A stretch of DNA of 64,000 nt from Siphonodentalium dalli (lineage: Eukaryota; Mollusca; Scaphopoda; Gadilida; Siphonodentaliidae): positions 155,949,152 to 156,013,151 of the forward strand of contig CP136066.1 of assembly GCA_032622095.1 (NCBI GenBank), read 5' to 3'. The position numbers were made by a program, and so were the translations under genes. The notes under the pieces were generated by a model. That model searched no databases, was not told the origin of the DNA, and saw only the letters and a program-made list of their open reading frames with translations. Of this stretch, positions 34,201 through 46,219 are shown one piece after another (the first letter of the stretch is position 1; each line of letters begins with the position of its first letter).

Positions 34201-35852
34201 AGGATTTGTGTAAATGTTAGCCCAAACGACATTTCGAAGTAACGACGGGTTTGTTGTTTATTTCGAGGAATAATACCGCATCATATGAATTCAGCCCAAA
34301 TATATTGACAGGTGTCAAGGGTCTAACTCTATACTGAGCAATAAAAAACTAATATTAATAAATACCGAGTATATTTAATTTAACGCCAATGGGTCGTTTA
34401 TGTGCGTTTAAGAGTGTATTTATGCCTAAAGCAAAGTGAAATAACGATCTTAAAATGAATTGGCCGGTATATTTTATTAGTTATCAGGGTTACCAGGGTC
34501 GTAGTTGCATAAATTACAATATATTTTATGTTTATGCTAAGATAACTTGATCGGTATTGAGGTTAACACAAATCCCATATATGGAAATTCCAAATATGGA
34601 AAGTGACGTGCGCAAAACAGATAAAACGACGAAATGTTGTCAAATTCCACGTCTGAATACGCGTCTTATTCTCACTTATACCGTGTTTATATCAGTGTTA
34701 TTCTATGTGTTGTTGTGTATTGTATTACTTTGATCAAGGTTGCGCTTTTGTTATTCTCACAAAAGGTAAATTTGATGCGTGTTTGATGCGTGTTTACATT
34801 TCAAAATTGCGTCTGCCATCTACAGTAACACTAACAGTGCGACGGAATTCCACATGTCCGAGCGCCATTGACTGATTGATTCCTTAATTACGAGACTAAT
34901 TTATCGAATGAGGTCAAATTTTCGCATATAACAAGACTCGTATGTTATTCTGCACCATTCTGACGAGTGCCGACTTTCATTTCGCATTATTTTCGTTTTT
35001 ATCGAAAAATAATCGTTCTCTAAAATGTAAATTTTTTCAACCAAAAAAAAATTCATTGTTTTGCCAATTTCAAGCTAGTTTATAGCATGGTCATGGCATA
35101 ATTTGGCCTAGCGAGTGTCGGTAGACGTTTTTTGAGTGTGCACAACAAATTTTGGTCCCAACGAAGCAGGCTAAAATCCTGAAATTTGTCAATTTTACTT
35201 TGCGTGTGAAGAAAATATTCATTTAAACTTCCAAAATTGGTTGAAATATGCTCAACAACATTCAGTTGAATGGTGACATTATTTATAGTCACCGACTAAC
35301 TTCCACGATGAATCAAATTTGTTTTTATTGGTGACAATTATGTCGCGAGAGATAAAAATGTAAATATTTTAAAGAAAATGTTAAATTTTAGCTCATTTTA
35401 AGACTTTAATTGCTTGTAGATCGGTGTTAATTATCTTCGTCAATGATGTCATGTCACGCTTGTTAATAATTCATTTGTTCGGAAATACTTATTGGGGGTC
35501 GAAATGTATAAAATTTAACTACCACCACTTCCAAAAACAACACCGATAAACAATAACGCTCTTTGTTCCATGCAATGGAAATGACTATTTATTGTCCTGA
35601 TATCAGTGATATAAATGAATGCCTAAAATTAGTATTATCCTGAAATAAATTTATGCCACTTTGGCGAACATGGGAACCACGGTACAATTTATGCCATTTA
35701 GGCACACTTCAGAGTGAAATCAGGGCTTATATTTCGGCGAGAATCCAAATCTAGATTCTCGTAAATATTCTTGCAAATTACCCTGGATTCTCGTGAAAAA
35801 GTATATATGGATTCTCGCAAAATCAGATGAAATATATGCCCTGGAAATATAG
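31225..35852. other. Intergenic between divergent cystatin genes A and B (left part)
   Basis: Includes the presumed upstream region of gene A. An open minus-strand frame at 31454-31783 starts only with GTG and has no family motif. AT palindromic sequence near 32812-32850 ('attaattattaattattcta'). A possible decayed coding fragment is at 33110-33700. Otherwise no gene, SINE or TIR element was recognised. Confidence 0.45.
33110..33700 (-). pseudogene. Possible decayed coding fragment, unrecognised
   Basis: Locally higher GC than its surroundings. Minus-strand frames give protein-like, charged helical stretches in two registers, for example 'EQRVDRMEEAIDLVSLKLR' in one, then 'KFEEMLEASDQLRIKFENA' in another after a likely frameshift. 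Helical Glu/Arg/Leu patterns suggest a coiled coil, as in some retroelement structural proteins, but no diagnostic motif is present. It could equally be a host pseudogene or chance. Confidence 0.3.
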
Positions 35853-35853
35853 C

Positions 35854-36823
35854 AAATCGTTTAATGCTTTAGAATTTTTGTTTTCGGAGATTTATATATA
35901 TGCTTAAAGACATATTATGGACTTGTTATGGACTTTTTCGGGTGCGAGAAATTGATAAGTTAGTGCTCAGGCACTTTGCCAACCTGGGGAATGTTATCAT
36001 TCTACTAACATCACTGAAAATTTCCAAAAAAATCTACCACACCACTTCATAGAGAACATTGTCTGAACTACTCCAAATTGTAAATATTTACATCTCGATT
36101 CGGGGCGCAACTATCGGCTATAATTAAACAAAAATGATTTCGCCATCGAGAGTCATTGCATTTAACTAATATATAAGAATGACGTTGTGTATCATCCATT
36201 TGAATTAATATTCGTAACGAATAACTACTTTGAGAAAGATTATTCTTAATTTCTATTTGATCACTCTGCCCGGTGTCTGCCGGAGTGTTTCACATCACTT
36301 TAATCAAGGAAGACTGTTCAGAAAAACTGCATTTCAAGAAATCGTTTAATGCTTTAGAATTTTGGTTTTCGGAGATTTATATATATGCTTAAAGACATAT
36401 TATGGACTTGTTATGGACTTTTTCGGGTGCGAGAAATTGATAACTTAGTGCTCAGGCACTTTGCCAACCTGGGGAATGTTATCATTCTACTAACATCACT
36501 GAAAATTTCCAAAAAAATCTACCACACCACTTCATAGAGAACATCGTCTGAACTACTCCAAATTGTAAATATTTACATCTCGATTCGGGGCGCAACTATC
36601 GGCTATAATTAAACAAAAATTATTTCGCCATGGAGAATCATTGCATTTAACTAATATATAAGAATGACGTTGTGTATCATCCATTTAGATTAATATTCGT
36701 AACAAATAACTACTTTGAGAAAGATTATTCTTAATTTCTATTTGATCACTCTGCCCGTTGTCTGCCGGAGTGTTTCACATCACTTTAATCAAGGAAGACT
36801 GTTCAGAAAAACTGCATTTCAAG
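35854..36823. repeat. 485-bp tandem duplication (two copies)
   Basis: The segment beginning 'aaatcgtttaatgctttaga' at 35854 recurs at 36339 with very few changes, and ends at 'aaaactgcatttcaag' in both copies. The step is 485 bp. The high identity indicates a recent local duplication. No gene inside. Confidence 0.95.
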
Positions 36824-36889
36824 ATCACCAAACAACTTTCCTTTTTAGGGCCACCACATCTTTCCAAAGATGTACTTCTTCCATTTTGC

Positions 36890-37190
36890 TGTCAAAGACC
36901 GAAAAATGTCGTTAAACTAGAGATCCAAATACCCACTAAGGGCCCCTATATCTTGACATATTAAAGACCGAGAATGTCGTTAAACTATAAAGACCGAAAA
37001 TTGTCGTCGAACTAGAGATCCAAATACCCCCTATATCTTGAGATATTATAAAGACCGAAAAATGTCATTAAACTATTAAAGACCGAAAAATGTCGTTAAA
37101 CTACAAAGACCGAAAAATGTCGTTAAACTAGAGATCCAAACATCCCCATCCCCTATTTTTTTTAGACAATTAAGAACGAAATATGTCGTT
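36890..37190. repeat. Short tandem repeat 'aaagaccgaaaaatgtcgtt'
   Basis: The word 'agaccgaaaaatgtcgttaa' (with variants) occurs at about 36896, 36965, 36991, 37051, 37079 and 37106, mixed with 'actagagatccaaataccc'. Units of about 26 and 60-70 bp alternate. It starts where the 485-bp duplication ends. Confidence 0.8.
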
Positions 37191-37456
37191 ACACCATTAA
37201 TACATAATTTGTGTTTATGAAAGTCTGGCACCCATTAGCAGTTTGTTTTCAGTACATTTTAATATTCATTGGAACGTAAACAATTATTCGCTGACAGAAA
37301 TCATGTTAATATTGCCTTTCGTTACTGGTTTCCTCGACTCAAATATTTCTCACTGCTCAATACTTATAATTAAAAAAAATGTTCTGTGTTTTGTGTCACT
37401 TCTTAATAGCATTATGTATTCTGATATTGACAAGAAAAAAAGTTGCAGTATAATTT

Positions 37457-37953
37457 AAAGGTACGGAAGGCCTTGGTGGGTATCCTGTGAACATATTTCC
37501 ACCTGCCAAAAACCGCTACAAACGAAAATAATATTCAAATATAGACATACTTTGTTAATATACAAATGAGAAATATCTCATAAACAGTATGTTATTGTCG
37601 TAAATTTGACGATTGTTATGTAAACAAAGCATAAAAAGTTACTTTCTTGGTGTTTCTTTATATTATGATGGTAAACATAAAGAGCGTTCTTTGTTGCTCA
37701 ATTCCTTATTTGGAAATAATAAAGAGCGTTTATACCATTTGTGTGTGATTAGCCAGTAGCATTGTGCTGCCTTCTATAACACAATCAGACTCTTGTTTAG
37801 GTAAAATTTAGTAGGTCTTTATGTGAGCATGATGTTTACGCGATAGTGATCGTATATTTGAACCAAAATGTATGCGTTTTAATATTTTTCTGTTTACGGT
37901 GTTTGGAACAAATATGAATATTTTCGACAACTAAGCCCCCTCGTCCCTTTAAT
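37457..37953. mobile_element. TIR repeat, copy 1 (inverted relative to 41618 copy)
   Basis: Ends are 'taaaggtacggaaggccttg' and 'taagccccctcgtcccttta' (imperfect TIR). The interior phrase 'aaagagcgttctttgttgct' and others match 41850-42147 in reverse complement. About 497 bp, no coding sequence. Confidence 0.65.
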
Positions 37954-38622
37954 ATAATTAATATAACATCCCTCATCCAATAATCTCCAAATTGCATATC
38001 TAATTTCAATCCTAGTTACACGTCACGCCGCCCCTCATCATTTGCCAATTGTACACCCTTTTTTTTGCTGCTGCTGCAACTGTTCAATTTCTTTAAAAAT
38101 TATTGAAAAAATGGCCCTCCCGCCCGCCGACATTTACCTCTGATTTTGATCATCGGTCCGCACCAAAATTGAGCACACGTCCCTATATAATATACCTATT
38201 TAAACCGAGTATACACGGTGGTGTACTATATCAACCGTTCATTTAACCGTTTAGGTAGCATATTTCCACGTATACGTTATCACGACAAATCCCTGCTGAT
38301 CTGTTATTAATGAACCAAACACTTAACATGTCAACACACTCTGGCAGCTAACGAGAGCATTCATCATCAGCAATCTGCTCACCCCTTTTAGTCGATACGA
38401 TAGAAACTAAACGATTTGTTACTTCTAATTACCCGTACTTAATTACACTACTTGCGTGTTAATAAAGTACGACCCATTACCACTAAAGGTGAAACATGGG
38501 ATTTAGAACATTAATATTCACTCTTACATAGTTCCACATTCAAGGTTCGTCTTGTGTAATCGTATGTCAGTTGTAACGTTGTGAAACCGCAACCGAACTG
38601 AATTATTCTATTGCTAAATAGT

Positions 38623-38904
38623 TCATGGCTGACCTGATGCATGCATCTTAGTTTTCTTGTATCTTATATTCCCCACACTGTCACACACTGCTACGTCTAT
38701 ACGTCTATCATCACAATCGGTATCCAGTCTTCTCTCAAAGTCGACAGCGTCTAACAGATGTACCGCGAGCCTCAGACCTGGAACGCAGCGAATGTTTTCT
38801 GGTGTAAAGTTTACCACCCAGTGACTTTTCCAGACAATCATTGACATGGTCTTCTCCCCTGGGGTATCCAGCAATCTTCTACTTTTGATCTTCGTCTGAT
38901 ACAT
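38623..38904 (-). CDS. Hypothetical 93-residue ORF, unrecognised
   Basis: ATG at 38904, TGA at 38623. The peptide is compositionally protein-like: 'MIVWKSHWVVNFTPENIRC', 'PGLRLAVHLLDAVDFERRLD', then a Cys/Asp-rich stretch 'DTDCDDRRIDVAVCDSVGN'. No signal peptide and no family I recognise. It is in the intergenic space between the divergent cystatin genes. It could be a single exon of an unknown gene or an old retroelement fragment. The frame is longer and more balanced than typical chance ORFs here, but the evidence is thin. Confidence 0.28.
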   Translation of the reverse strand: MYQTKIKSRRLLDTPGEKTMSMIVWKSHWVVNFTPENIRCVPGLRLAVHLLDAVDFERRLDTDCDDRRIDVAVCDSVGNIRYKKTKMHASGQP

Positions 38905-39740
38905 GTTTTTTTGCTGAACTGTACCGGAATGTAAAATGGTGAACTGCTATCTCTTCGCAAAAGTCGCAATAGTCCGTGGAGATTTATGAGGTTTTCCTAG
39001 TAGAAAAAAGATTGATTGCCATCCTTGAAGGTACATATCTAACTGCACTCACTACCGTATCACCTCCCAGAAGTGACAATCTATACTACAGACTTTATGT
39101 CAGACAAGAAGCTCCGTGATGTGATGAACCCTGAATTTAGGCTCGCCTTTATTACGACCCGGTCGTGTTCCGGGGGATCACTGAGAATAGGTCGATATTC
39201 GAAAACGACGTTAAATTATCATATACGGTGTGTTATATGCGCAAAAAGACTTAATCTAGTTATATAATATAGAACCAAGATCGTTTTTGTTTCCAGGGTG
39301 GAATAATAATGAGCATGCCTTGTTAGTCTATTCTCTATATGAAAACAATAAAGAGTGTTTAACTAACTTCCGTGGTAATAATTAAAACATCTGTAAGATG
39401 TCTATGCCTTTGACAGTTTAAAAACAAAATTCGATAGTTCGTGTATTTACATGTATCAATCGATATATCTTATCCCTCCGTTGGGGTTAGAATTTAGCCA
39501 TGTCCGTATAAACAAGGGCTATGCTAATTGAATGTACTTTTGCAATACGACTACGCAGACAATAATATCACACACATTGGCGTCACGTCCACACACCAAC
39601 CACAACACAGCGTGGGATAAAACATATTTTTGTGCAGCTGACGCAAACAAATTCATATTAGGACGTGGGTTAGAGATTGTTTTTAAACTTTAGAGTAGTG
39701 CCGTTTTAGACACATACTTCATTACAAGACTGACTGTAAC
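38905..39740. other. Upstream region of cystatin gene B
   Basis: No gene recognised. No obvious TATA box within 100 bp of the gene-B ATG. The words 'caataaagagtgttt' and 'gagcatgc' near 39340 resemble the 37457/41618 repeat family, so a decayed copy may lie here. Confidence 0.35.
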
Positions 39741-39923
39741 ATGTACCTATTTCTCTGCGTGTGTCTTGTGGCTGTTGCCAGTTGCCATGGAATGGCAGGC
39801 GGATGGGAACTTGTTGACAAACATTCACCGGAATTGAAAGCCATTGAGACTTTCATCGCAAAGAACTACTCTGCGACAATAAACACGGATATGACTATGC
39901 AGGTGATGGTGGCCCACAAACAG
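39741..39923 (+). CDS. Cystatin gene B, exon 1 (signal peptide, domain 1 N-terminus)
   Basis: ATG at 39741; 61 codons ending at CAG|GTAACA. Signal peptide MYLFLCVCLVAVASC. The mature start has the conserved Gly pair (MAGGWELVD). The helix ELKAIETFIAKNYSA and strand 'MQVMVAHKQ' follow, and the exon ends on the Gln of QIVNG. Together with exons at 41215-41268, 46220-46462, 49518-49631 and 50687-50761 it encodes about 223 residues: a secreted inhibitor with two cystatin domains. These bind papain-like cysteine proteases (and in some families legumain) through the N-terminal Gly, the QxVxG loop and the Pro-Trp loop; all three are present in domain 1. It diverges head-to-head from gene A. Confidence 0.9.
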
Positions 39924-41214
39924 GTAACATTTTAAAGCACTCTGTCCATGTATAATGTACATGTATACGATAGTCGCATATGCTGTCTTGTAGTGCCTTA
40001 TAAAAATCCTTGGACTCAAAGTTCAAGTCAGGTTCAAATACAAAGCATCTGTCATATCTATATTAAAATCAATTAAGATTTTAAAATGAGTAGCATATAA
40101 TGTCATGACTGTATGTATATTATACAGAAGGGTGGAGTATCTAGACACCTTATCTTACAACCACATATCTCTACAATACAGTTTGGATTTGTTTTAAATA
40201 ACTAATAGCGTGTAAGAATTTCGGAAACATTGCTTACTCACACACCCGAGCCATGTATTTCTTACTCTGTCACTGGCTGGATATATACTAGTCTGTTTTC
40301 CAGCCAAATGTCCTATGTGCTTATTGTACATATATGTATATATATTTGCATGTTCTGTGTTCAATCATAGCTTTGCAATAAACTAAACTAAACTGAAAAC
40401 TGAGAACTATTCCCACACTAAAAACTTAATAACAGAATGGAGAATTAGAGCGGTATATATAGTTTTGTCGACGATTTTCGCAGGCTGCTCGTCAAAATTG
40501 CAGCAAATTAGAACACTTGTGTTTGACTTGCCATGCCTGTTGTCGTGGCAATATCGTCCATGTGCGTTATGACTTGTGTGTTATAAAATAATCAGGTACC
40601 AAATCAAACCGTTTCGCAATATAGTTCTTTGGTTCTAGTGGGACTTTCCAAACTTAAGGTAGGAATTTACCCAAATTTTGTTCGATATTTTGTGTGCTTA
40701 ATAAGGACAACACGTGGCTCTGTTCGCTAAGTATATATCTTAATATCGCGGATGTCACCAGATATGGATCAAATGTCGCCGTTAGTAATGGTCATACGTC
40801 AAGGGATGTAAACACTGTATGTAGTTTGGTTGGTGGCATGTCTATATATGTATCAAAATGGGTGGAGGAACTGGCTCAGAATGGTGTGTTCATTGATTTG
40901 TATGTGCATGGACAGATATGGCAATATATTTTTCTGGTAAGTTAACCAATCGGTGGCATGCTAGCCCCTGGATTAAGTCGACAAAGGAATGTACCCGGCA
41001 ATAGAAACACGCGTTGCAAGTTACAATAGCGTGTAATTAAACGTTGCTGTTTTCAACAAATCCGTAACAAGGAACTCCCAGTAAAACCATCTTACTTTAC
41101 TCTTATTTCCGTCTTCTGTCTTGGCTCTTACAATAATCGTTGCTATATAATTTCACCCCACGTATGTTTCTGACTGATGCATCTCAGATACCAATGTTTG
41201 TTTCGACTTTACAG
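39924..41214 (+). other. Intron 1 of cystatin gene B
   Basis: Donor GTAACA, acceptor 'tttacag'. AT-rich, no repeat family recognised; the short open frames (for example 40694-40945) lack motifs. Confidence 0.6.
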
Positions 41215-41268
41215 ATTGTCAATGGCGCCAATTACAACATCACGTTCTATCTGACAGTTGGTGAGAGG
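41215..41268 (+). CDS. Cystatin gene B, exon 2 (domain 1, QIVNG strand)
   Basis: 54 nt, phase 0, acceptor 'cgactttacag', donor 'GTGAGT'. It encodes IVNGANYNITFYLTVGER; with the Gln of exon 1 this gives QIVNG and the N-Y strand. N-I-T is a potential N-glycosylation site. The length equals the matching exons of genes A and C. Confidence 0.93.
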
Positions 41269-41617
41269 GTGAGTTACGTTTGTTGACTTTTCACCTGCTC
41301 ATATTGGGCAGCAGCACATCACTGTGTTCTGGTGTTATAATTGAAATTACATGTACTGACAATGATCCAACTCAGTCAAGGGCTGGATTTGGAAACACGC
41401 AATTTATAAGTGACATATAATGTCAATTACGGTATTTCATCAAAATCTGTAACGCACCTCTTAAATGTAATCAAACTCGATATGATACCAAATTAGCCGA
41501 TATTTATAAAACCAATTTACGATTACCAGGCGAAAAAAAAAACATGAACATTAATCGCAATCAATGTCATTCGGAACACATATATGACACAACAAAGACC
41601 ACCACAATAACATTCTT

Positions 41618-42147
41618 AAAGGCACGGGCGGCGTTCGTTGCAGAAATATTCATTTGTTGAAATCGCAATCAACAGAAGGAATAGTAAAATATCTATAGTT
41701 TTGTTCATATGCCGCAAACATAATCAGCGCGTAAATAGTATATTGTCGTCAAGACGTACGATGGTGTATGTAAACAAGAGCCTGCTCGTGTTACAGAAGT
41801 TGTGCTTCTGTTTACATAACACAGCGCAATTATATTGGTTAATCACACAAAAATGATACAAACGCTGTTTATTATTTCCACATCAGGAAAACAATAACAA
41901 AGAACGCTCTTTATGTTTACCATATCCGGATCTAAATAAAAGCCAGGAAACGTAACGTTTTTTTTTGCTTTTGTTTGCATAACAAAGGGAAAAAATTTAC
42001 AATAACATACTGTTTGTGCCATATTTCTGATTGGTATAAGAACAAGGTCTGTCTATATTTTACTATTCTTTCTGTTTATGGCGGTTTTTGACGGAGGTGA
42101 ATATTTTAACAGCATATCTACCGCCAACATCGCCCGTATCTTTAACA
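41618..42147. mobile_element. TIR repeat, copy 2, ~530 bp
   Basis: Ends 'taaaggcacgggcggcgtt' and 'aacatcgcccgtatcttta' are imperfect inverted repeats. The interior matches 37457-37953 in the opposite orientation, and a fragment ('tgattggtataagaacaa') recurs near 62945-63030. Within intron 2 of cystatin gene B. Confidence 0.72.
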
Positions 42148-43059
42148 GCGAGGAATGCATATTTATTAACCATCTTTTTTATTTGCCGTTATATAGTGGA
42201 AGGTAACTAGCGCTCTTTATCACAACCGATCTTTTGATTTTGTTTCGGACGCCAGATCAGTTCGATAATCTACCTATTTTGAAATTCGACATCTGATAAT
42301 AAAATTGATGGAGCCTTGTATATGTTGGACCTCCGTATGTTCTGGTATAGAACACGTACCGTAAACCGGGGTCACTTGAGACACCGGTGTGACTTGAGAC
42401 AAAACAGGATGTGCCGTATTTCAGGCAACTATAATCATTCCCTTGTGTTCTTACATTCAAATAAATCTGATTTATTCTGATGGCAGGTATATTTATTTGA
42501 TAATAATCTATAAATAATGGGATGCAATTGAAAACAAATGGAGCAACTGGTCTGAGAATTTCATTGATTTTTTTCCGCAAAAATTTGACCACTTGCAAAC
42601 TTCCACTGCGCCACAGACACCATGCGGACTATGTGGAAATAAATATGACAAAGACTCCAGAAATATATATCTGATTTGTCAACAGATTTTATGTATATAT
42701 ATAGTTACATATTTTATGCTTTCTAAGAAAAACATGATTTTGGACATACTCGGGGTGACTTGAGACAGTGTCTCAAGTCACCCCGGGCATGACCCATATA
42801 TACACGCTCTATATGGCTACATGTGCTATTTAGTTGCTAACTACTACAACATATCTCAGTTAATGCACATGATAAGTTGCACAACTCAAATTGAATGATA
42901 ATCTAGCTGATTGACTACAAGTACTAGCTGTCAGCTCTATTTTTCTCCCATTTTCTAAGTGCACAATGCTGTCTGGTCATGTGACATCAACATATGTGTT
43001 CATGTGATGTTTACATTGGACCGTCTGCTCACTGTGGATCCAATGTTTTCAATAGATTA

Positions 43060-43290
43060 CCGGTTGCTTTAGGGTTAAGGCACTCTTTAGGGTCAAAGCC
43101 CACACCGTCGATAACAGGTTTAGGGTTAGGGCCCATTGTTTATGGGCAAAGCGTATCCCCTCGATCACAGGTTTAGGGGTAGGGCTCACGTTGAACTAGG
43201 GAAAGGGTTATAGGGTTTCCTTTAGGGTTAGGGCACCCTTTAGGGTCAAAGCCCATCCCCTGGATCACAGGTTTAGGGTTAGGGTATAAT
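43060..43290. repeat. TTAGGG-containing tandem array, + orientation
   Basis: Units of roughly 75 bp with 'aggtttagggttagggc' followed by 'gggcaaagc..atcccctcgatcac'. The TTAGGG words match the animal telomere motif but are embedded in a longer unit, so this is an interstitial satellite rather than a chromosome end. Confidence 0.8.
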
Positions 43291-44085
43291 GGAGATACGA
43301 GTGTTGGAGCCGTGGATACATGGATCCATAATGGAGATACGAGCCATTGAGCCATGAAGCAACATATACACCAATACGTACATCATTGTTATGGCTCCAT
43401 GACATGTACATACACTTTCGTATGGCTCCAAAACTCGTATCTTCGTAATGGAGCCATGGCTCCAAGACTCGTGGCTATATGGGTCCATAACGAAGATACA
43501 AGTCTTTGAGCCAATAAGCAATGGCTCCAAAATGAATATAGATGTCTTGGAGCCATGGATCCATACTAAAGTGTATGACCTGGAGCCATGGCTCCAAACC
43601 TCGTATCTGTGTTATGTAGCCATGGCTCCGTTATGGTGCCATGGCTCCAAAACGAAGACACCGAGTCTTGGAGCCATACGAAAGTGTATGTCATGGAGCT
43701 AAGGACTCGTATTTCCGTATGGAGCCATGGCACCAAGACTCGTATCTTCGTTATGGAGCCATGGCTCCAAAACTCATATATCCGTTATGGCTCCAAGGCT
43801 GAAACGAAAATACGAAGATGATACGAGCCATGGATCCATAGAGCGACAAAGCAACAGCTACACGAATATATACATCATCGTTATGGCTCCATTACATACA
43901 CTTTCGTATGTCTCTAAGACTCGTATCTTCGTTATGGAGACACGGCTCCAAGACTCGTATCTCCATTATGGAGCCATGGATCCAAGGCTTGTAATCGCCG
44001 TTATGGAGCCATGGCTCCACAGCTCCAAGACTCGTATCTTCATTATGTAGCCATGGGTCCATGGCTCCAAGACTTGTATCTCCGT
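43285..44085. repeat. Palindromic GGAGCCATGGCTCC array
   Basis: The self-complementary word 'atggagccatggctcca' recurs many times, separated by 'agactcgtatcttcgttatgg'-type spacers of about 20-25 nt. Being palindromic, the array reads similarly on both strands and yields low-complexity frames (EPWLQDS...) in all registers. It is the core between the two TTAGGG arrays. Confidence 0.85.
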
Positions 44086-44745
44086 TAACCCTAACCCTAA
44101 CCCGGGGTGGGCTTAGACCCTAAAGGGTGCCCCAAACTTTGCCAAAAGGGGATACGCTTTGCCCATAAAGGATGAACCATAACCTATGATCGAGGGGATG
44201 GAATTTGTCCATAAAGGGCGAGCCCTAACCCTAAACCTGTGATCGAGGGGGTGAGCTTTGCCCCTAAAGGGTGCCTTCACCCTAAAGCAAACCCTAACCC
44301 TTTCCCTAGTTTAAGATAAACCCTGACCATAAACCTGTGATGGAGGAGATACGATTTGCCCATAAAGGATGAGCCCTAACCCTAAACCTGTGATCGAGGA
44401 GTGGGATTTGCCCATAACGGGTGAGCCCTAACCCTGAACCTGTGTCGAGGGGGTGGAATTTGCCCATCAAGGATGAACCCTAACCCTAAACATGTGATTC
44501 ATGGGGTGGGCTTGACCCTAAAGGGTGCTCTAACCCTAAAACGAACCCTAACAATTTCCCTAGTTTAACATGAGTCCTAACCATAAACCTGTGATCGAGG
44601 AAATACGCTTTGCCCATAAAGGATGGGTCCTAACCCTAGACATGTAATCGAGGGGGTGGGTTTTGTCCCTAAAGGGTGCCCTAACCCTAAAGCAAACCCT
44701 AACCCTTTCACTAGTTCAACATGCGCCCTAACCCTAAACCTAAAT
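44085..44745. repeat. CCCTAA-containing tandem array, - orientation
   Basis: About nine units of ~70-80 bp: 'ccctaaccctaaacctgtga', 'tcgagggggtgg', 'tttgcccataaaggatgag'. Reverse complement of the left array at 43060-43290, but with more copies. Confidence 0.85.
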
Positions 44746-45597
44746 TATTTAATGTAGCGATATGGAATTCATGAATATTTAAAAACTCCATACATGGAAT
44801 GCTACTCCAGAACTTTAACTGTAGCACTGCATGCGCGAAACGGTGCTGGATGAATCTAATATGGTAGCGAATCAGTGATATCGCTTATTGGTGGTGAAAC
44901 GCTCAGACAATAAGTTACACAAACGGTCTATGTCTGTTTGTTGAGATTGTTATCTTAGCATTTTCTTTGGCAAATACTCGGCAATGAGTATTCAGAAAGA
45001 AAGTTTTATTAAAAGCCACTTAAGCGCCATCCAGTTTGTTCTCTTATATATTTCTAGAAGTATTTATAATAATCCTGAAATAATAGGTAAGGTAAACTAT
45101 TTGTTTTCAAAGATGACAAGTAGCACATGTCGATCCATTAAATTATTGCTGTGTCTATTTCAGCATCACATGATACAATGGCATTGCATTCTAATATCGA
45201 TACATGATTATTAATGCAAAGCCTGGGTAGTGGTGTATAGCAAATATAGATTGCTAAAATCTAAATTATAATTCTTATTAAAGTAATCTTTATCTGTTGA
45301 ATCATTATCGGTCTGTCCTATGACTACAGTCAAATTGGGGCAGTGGAACAAGATATGTTATATGAGTTTAGGAGGCATCTGTCTCAAGTCACCCCATTGC
45401 CGGGGTGACTTGAGACACCTGTTCTGGCCACTATATTTGCCACCTACAATGATACAACATGTTAGAACTATCAGAGATCAATAGCTGAGAGGTTGTTTGA
45501 GAAGTGTCAAGTGATTTGGCTATGGTTCAAAACATTTAATTAAAGTTAGCTTTGAAATACCCTAAAAACTGTCTCAAGTTACCCCGGTTTACGGTAC

Positions 45598-46219
45598 ATG
45601 CATAACAAATTGCATATAGTAGTTTCATGGTGTAAACTCGCTTGAATATATAAGTATATGTCCGAGTTGTTGAATGCAGTTTCACAATAGATTGACTGCA
45701 GTCGTTCAATTGTTAAGCAGTCTGCGCTATTTAGACACGAGCAATTATATTATGAATGTATAGATGCTAATTTAAAATCAATAAAATGTTATCCGATCTC
45801 GGGGCTGCAATAATTTGCGAACCAGCTGTACACGAGTAAATATATGTGTGAATTAGTAGATATATGACATACCGGGGGTCCAACAATGTAAATAAGTGTA
45901 TATACCACCATAACCACAAATATATCATATTCATCACCATTATCATAATCTTCATCATCATCACAATGTAACTAAATTATTTGTTTGTTAACTTACTAAT
46001 GCGCTTATGTTACATATTGATTTATTGCTTACGCATAATAAAAAAACGTTTCTTCTGAAAAAAAACAAGGCAGATTAGAACTCGTGACAATGAAATTGTA
46101 TGGCAGACAATCACTTATATACACATGTACATACGATGGGCGCCATACCTGATATCTAGTTCACAATCAACTTATAAGTTCATAACAATTATGTATAATG
46201 TTTTTTCTCCCGGTCCTAG
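45598..46219 (+). other. Intron 2 end, cystatin gene B
   Basis: AT-rich, with a short (ATC/ATG)-rich stretch near 45920-45965. No repeat family recognised. The acceptor of exon 3 is 'cggtcctag'. Confidence 0.5.

Larger units (their letters stand above)
42356..45597. mobile_element. Compound TIR region enclosing telomere-like inverted arrays
   Basis: The outer ends 'gtaccgtaaaccggggtcac' and 'accccggtttacggtac' form long TIRs reading toward 'acttgagac' (42356-42382 and 45571-45597). Inner copies of the same motif form small hairpins at 42751-42787 and 45381-45418. It is therefore either one 3.2-kb element or two miniature elements (~430 and ~215 bp) on either side of an unrelated foldback. 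Between them lie head-to-head TTAGGG-type arrays and a central palindromic array. No transposase was seen. Within intron 2 of cystatin gene B. Confidence 0.6.

Noticed and set aside
43279-44050. Open frames with repeated EPWLQDS-like peptides on both strands
   Set aside because: Generated by the palindromic GGAGCCATGGCTCC array; similar frames appear on both strands, so not a protein gene.
43060-44745. TTAGGG/CCCTAA arrays as a chromosome end
   Set aside because: The motif is embedded in ~75-bp units, present in both orientations and flanked by ordinary gene introns on both sides.
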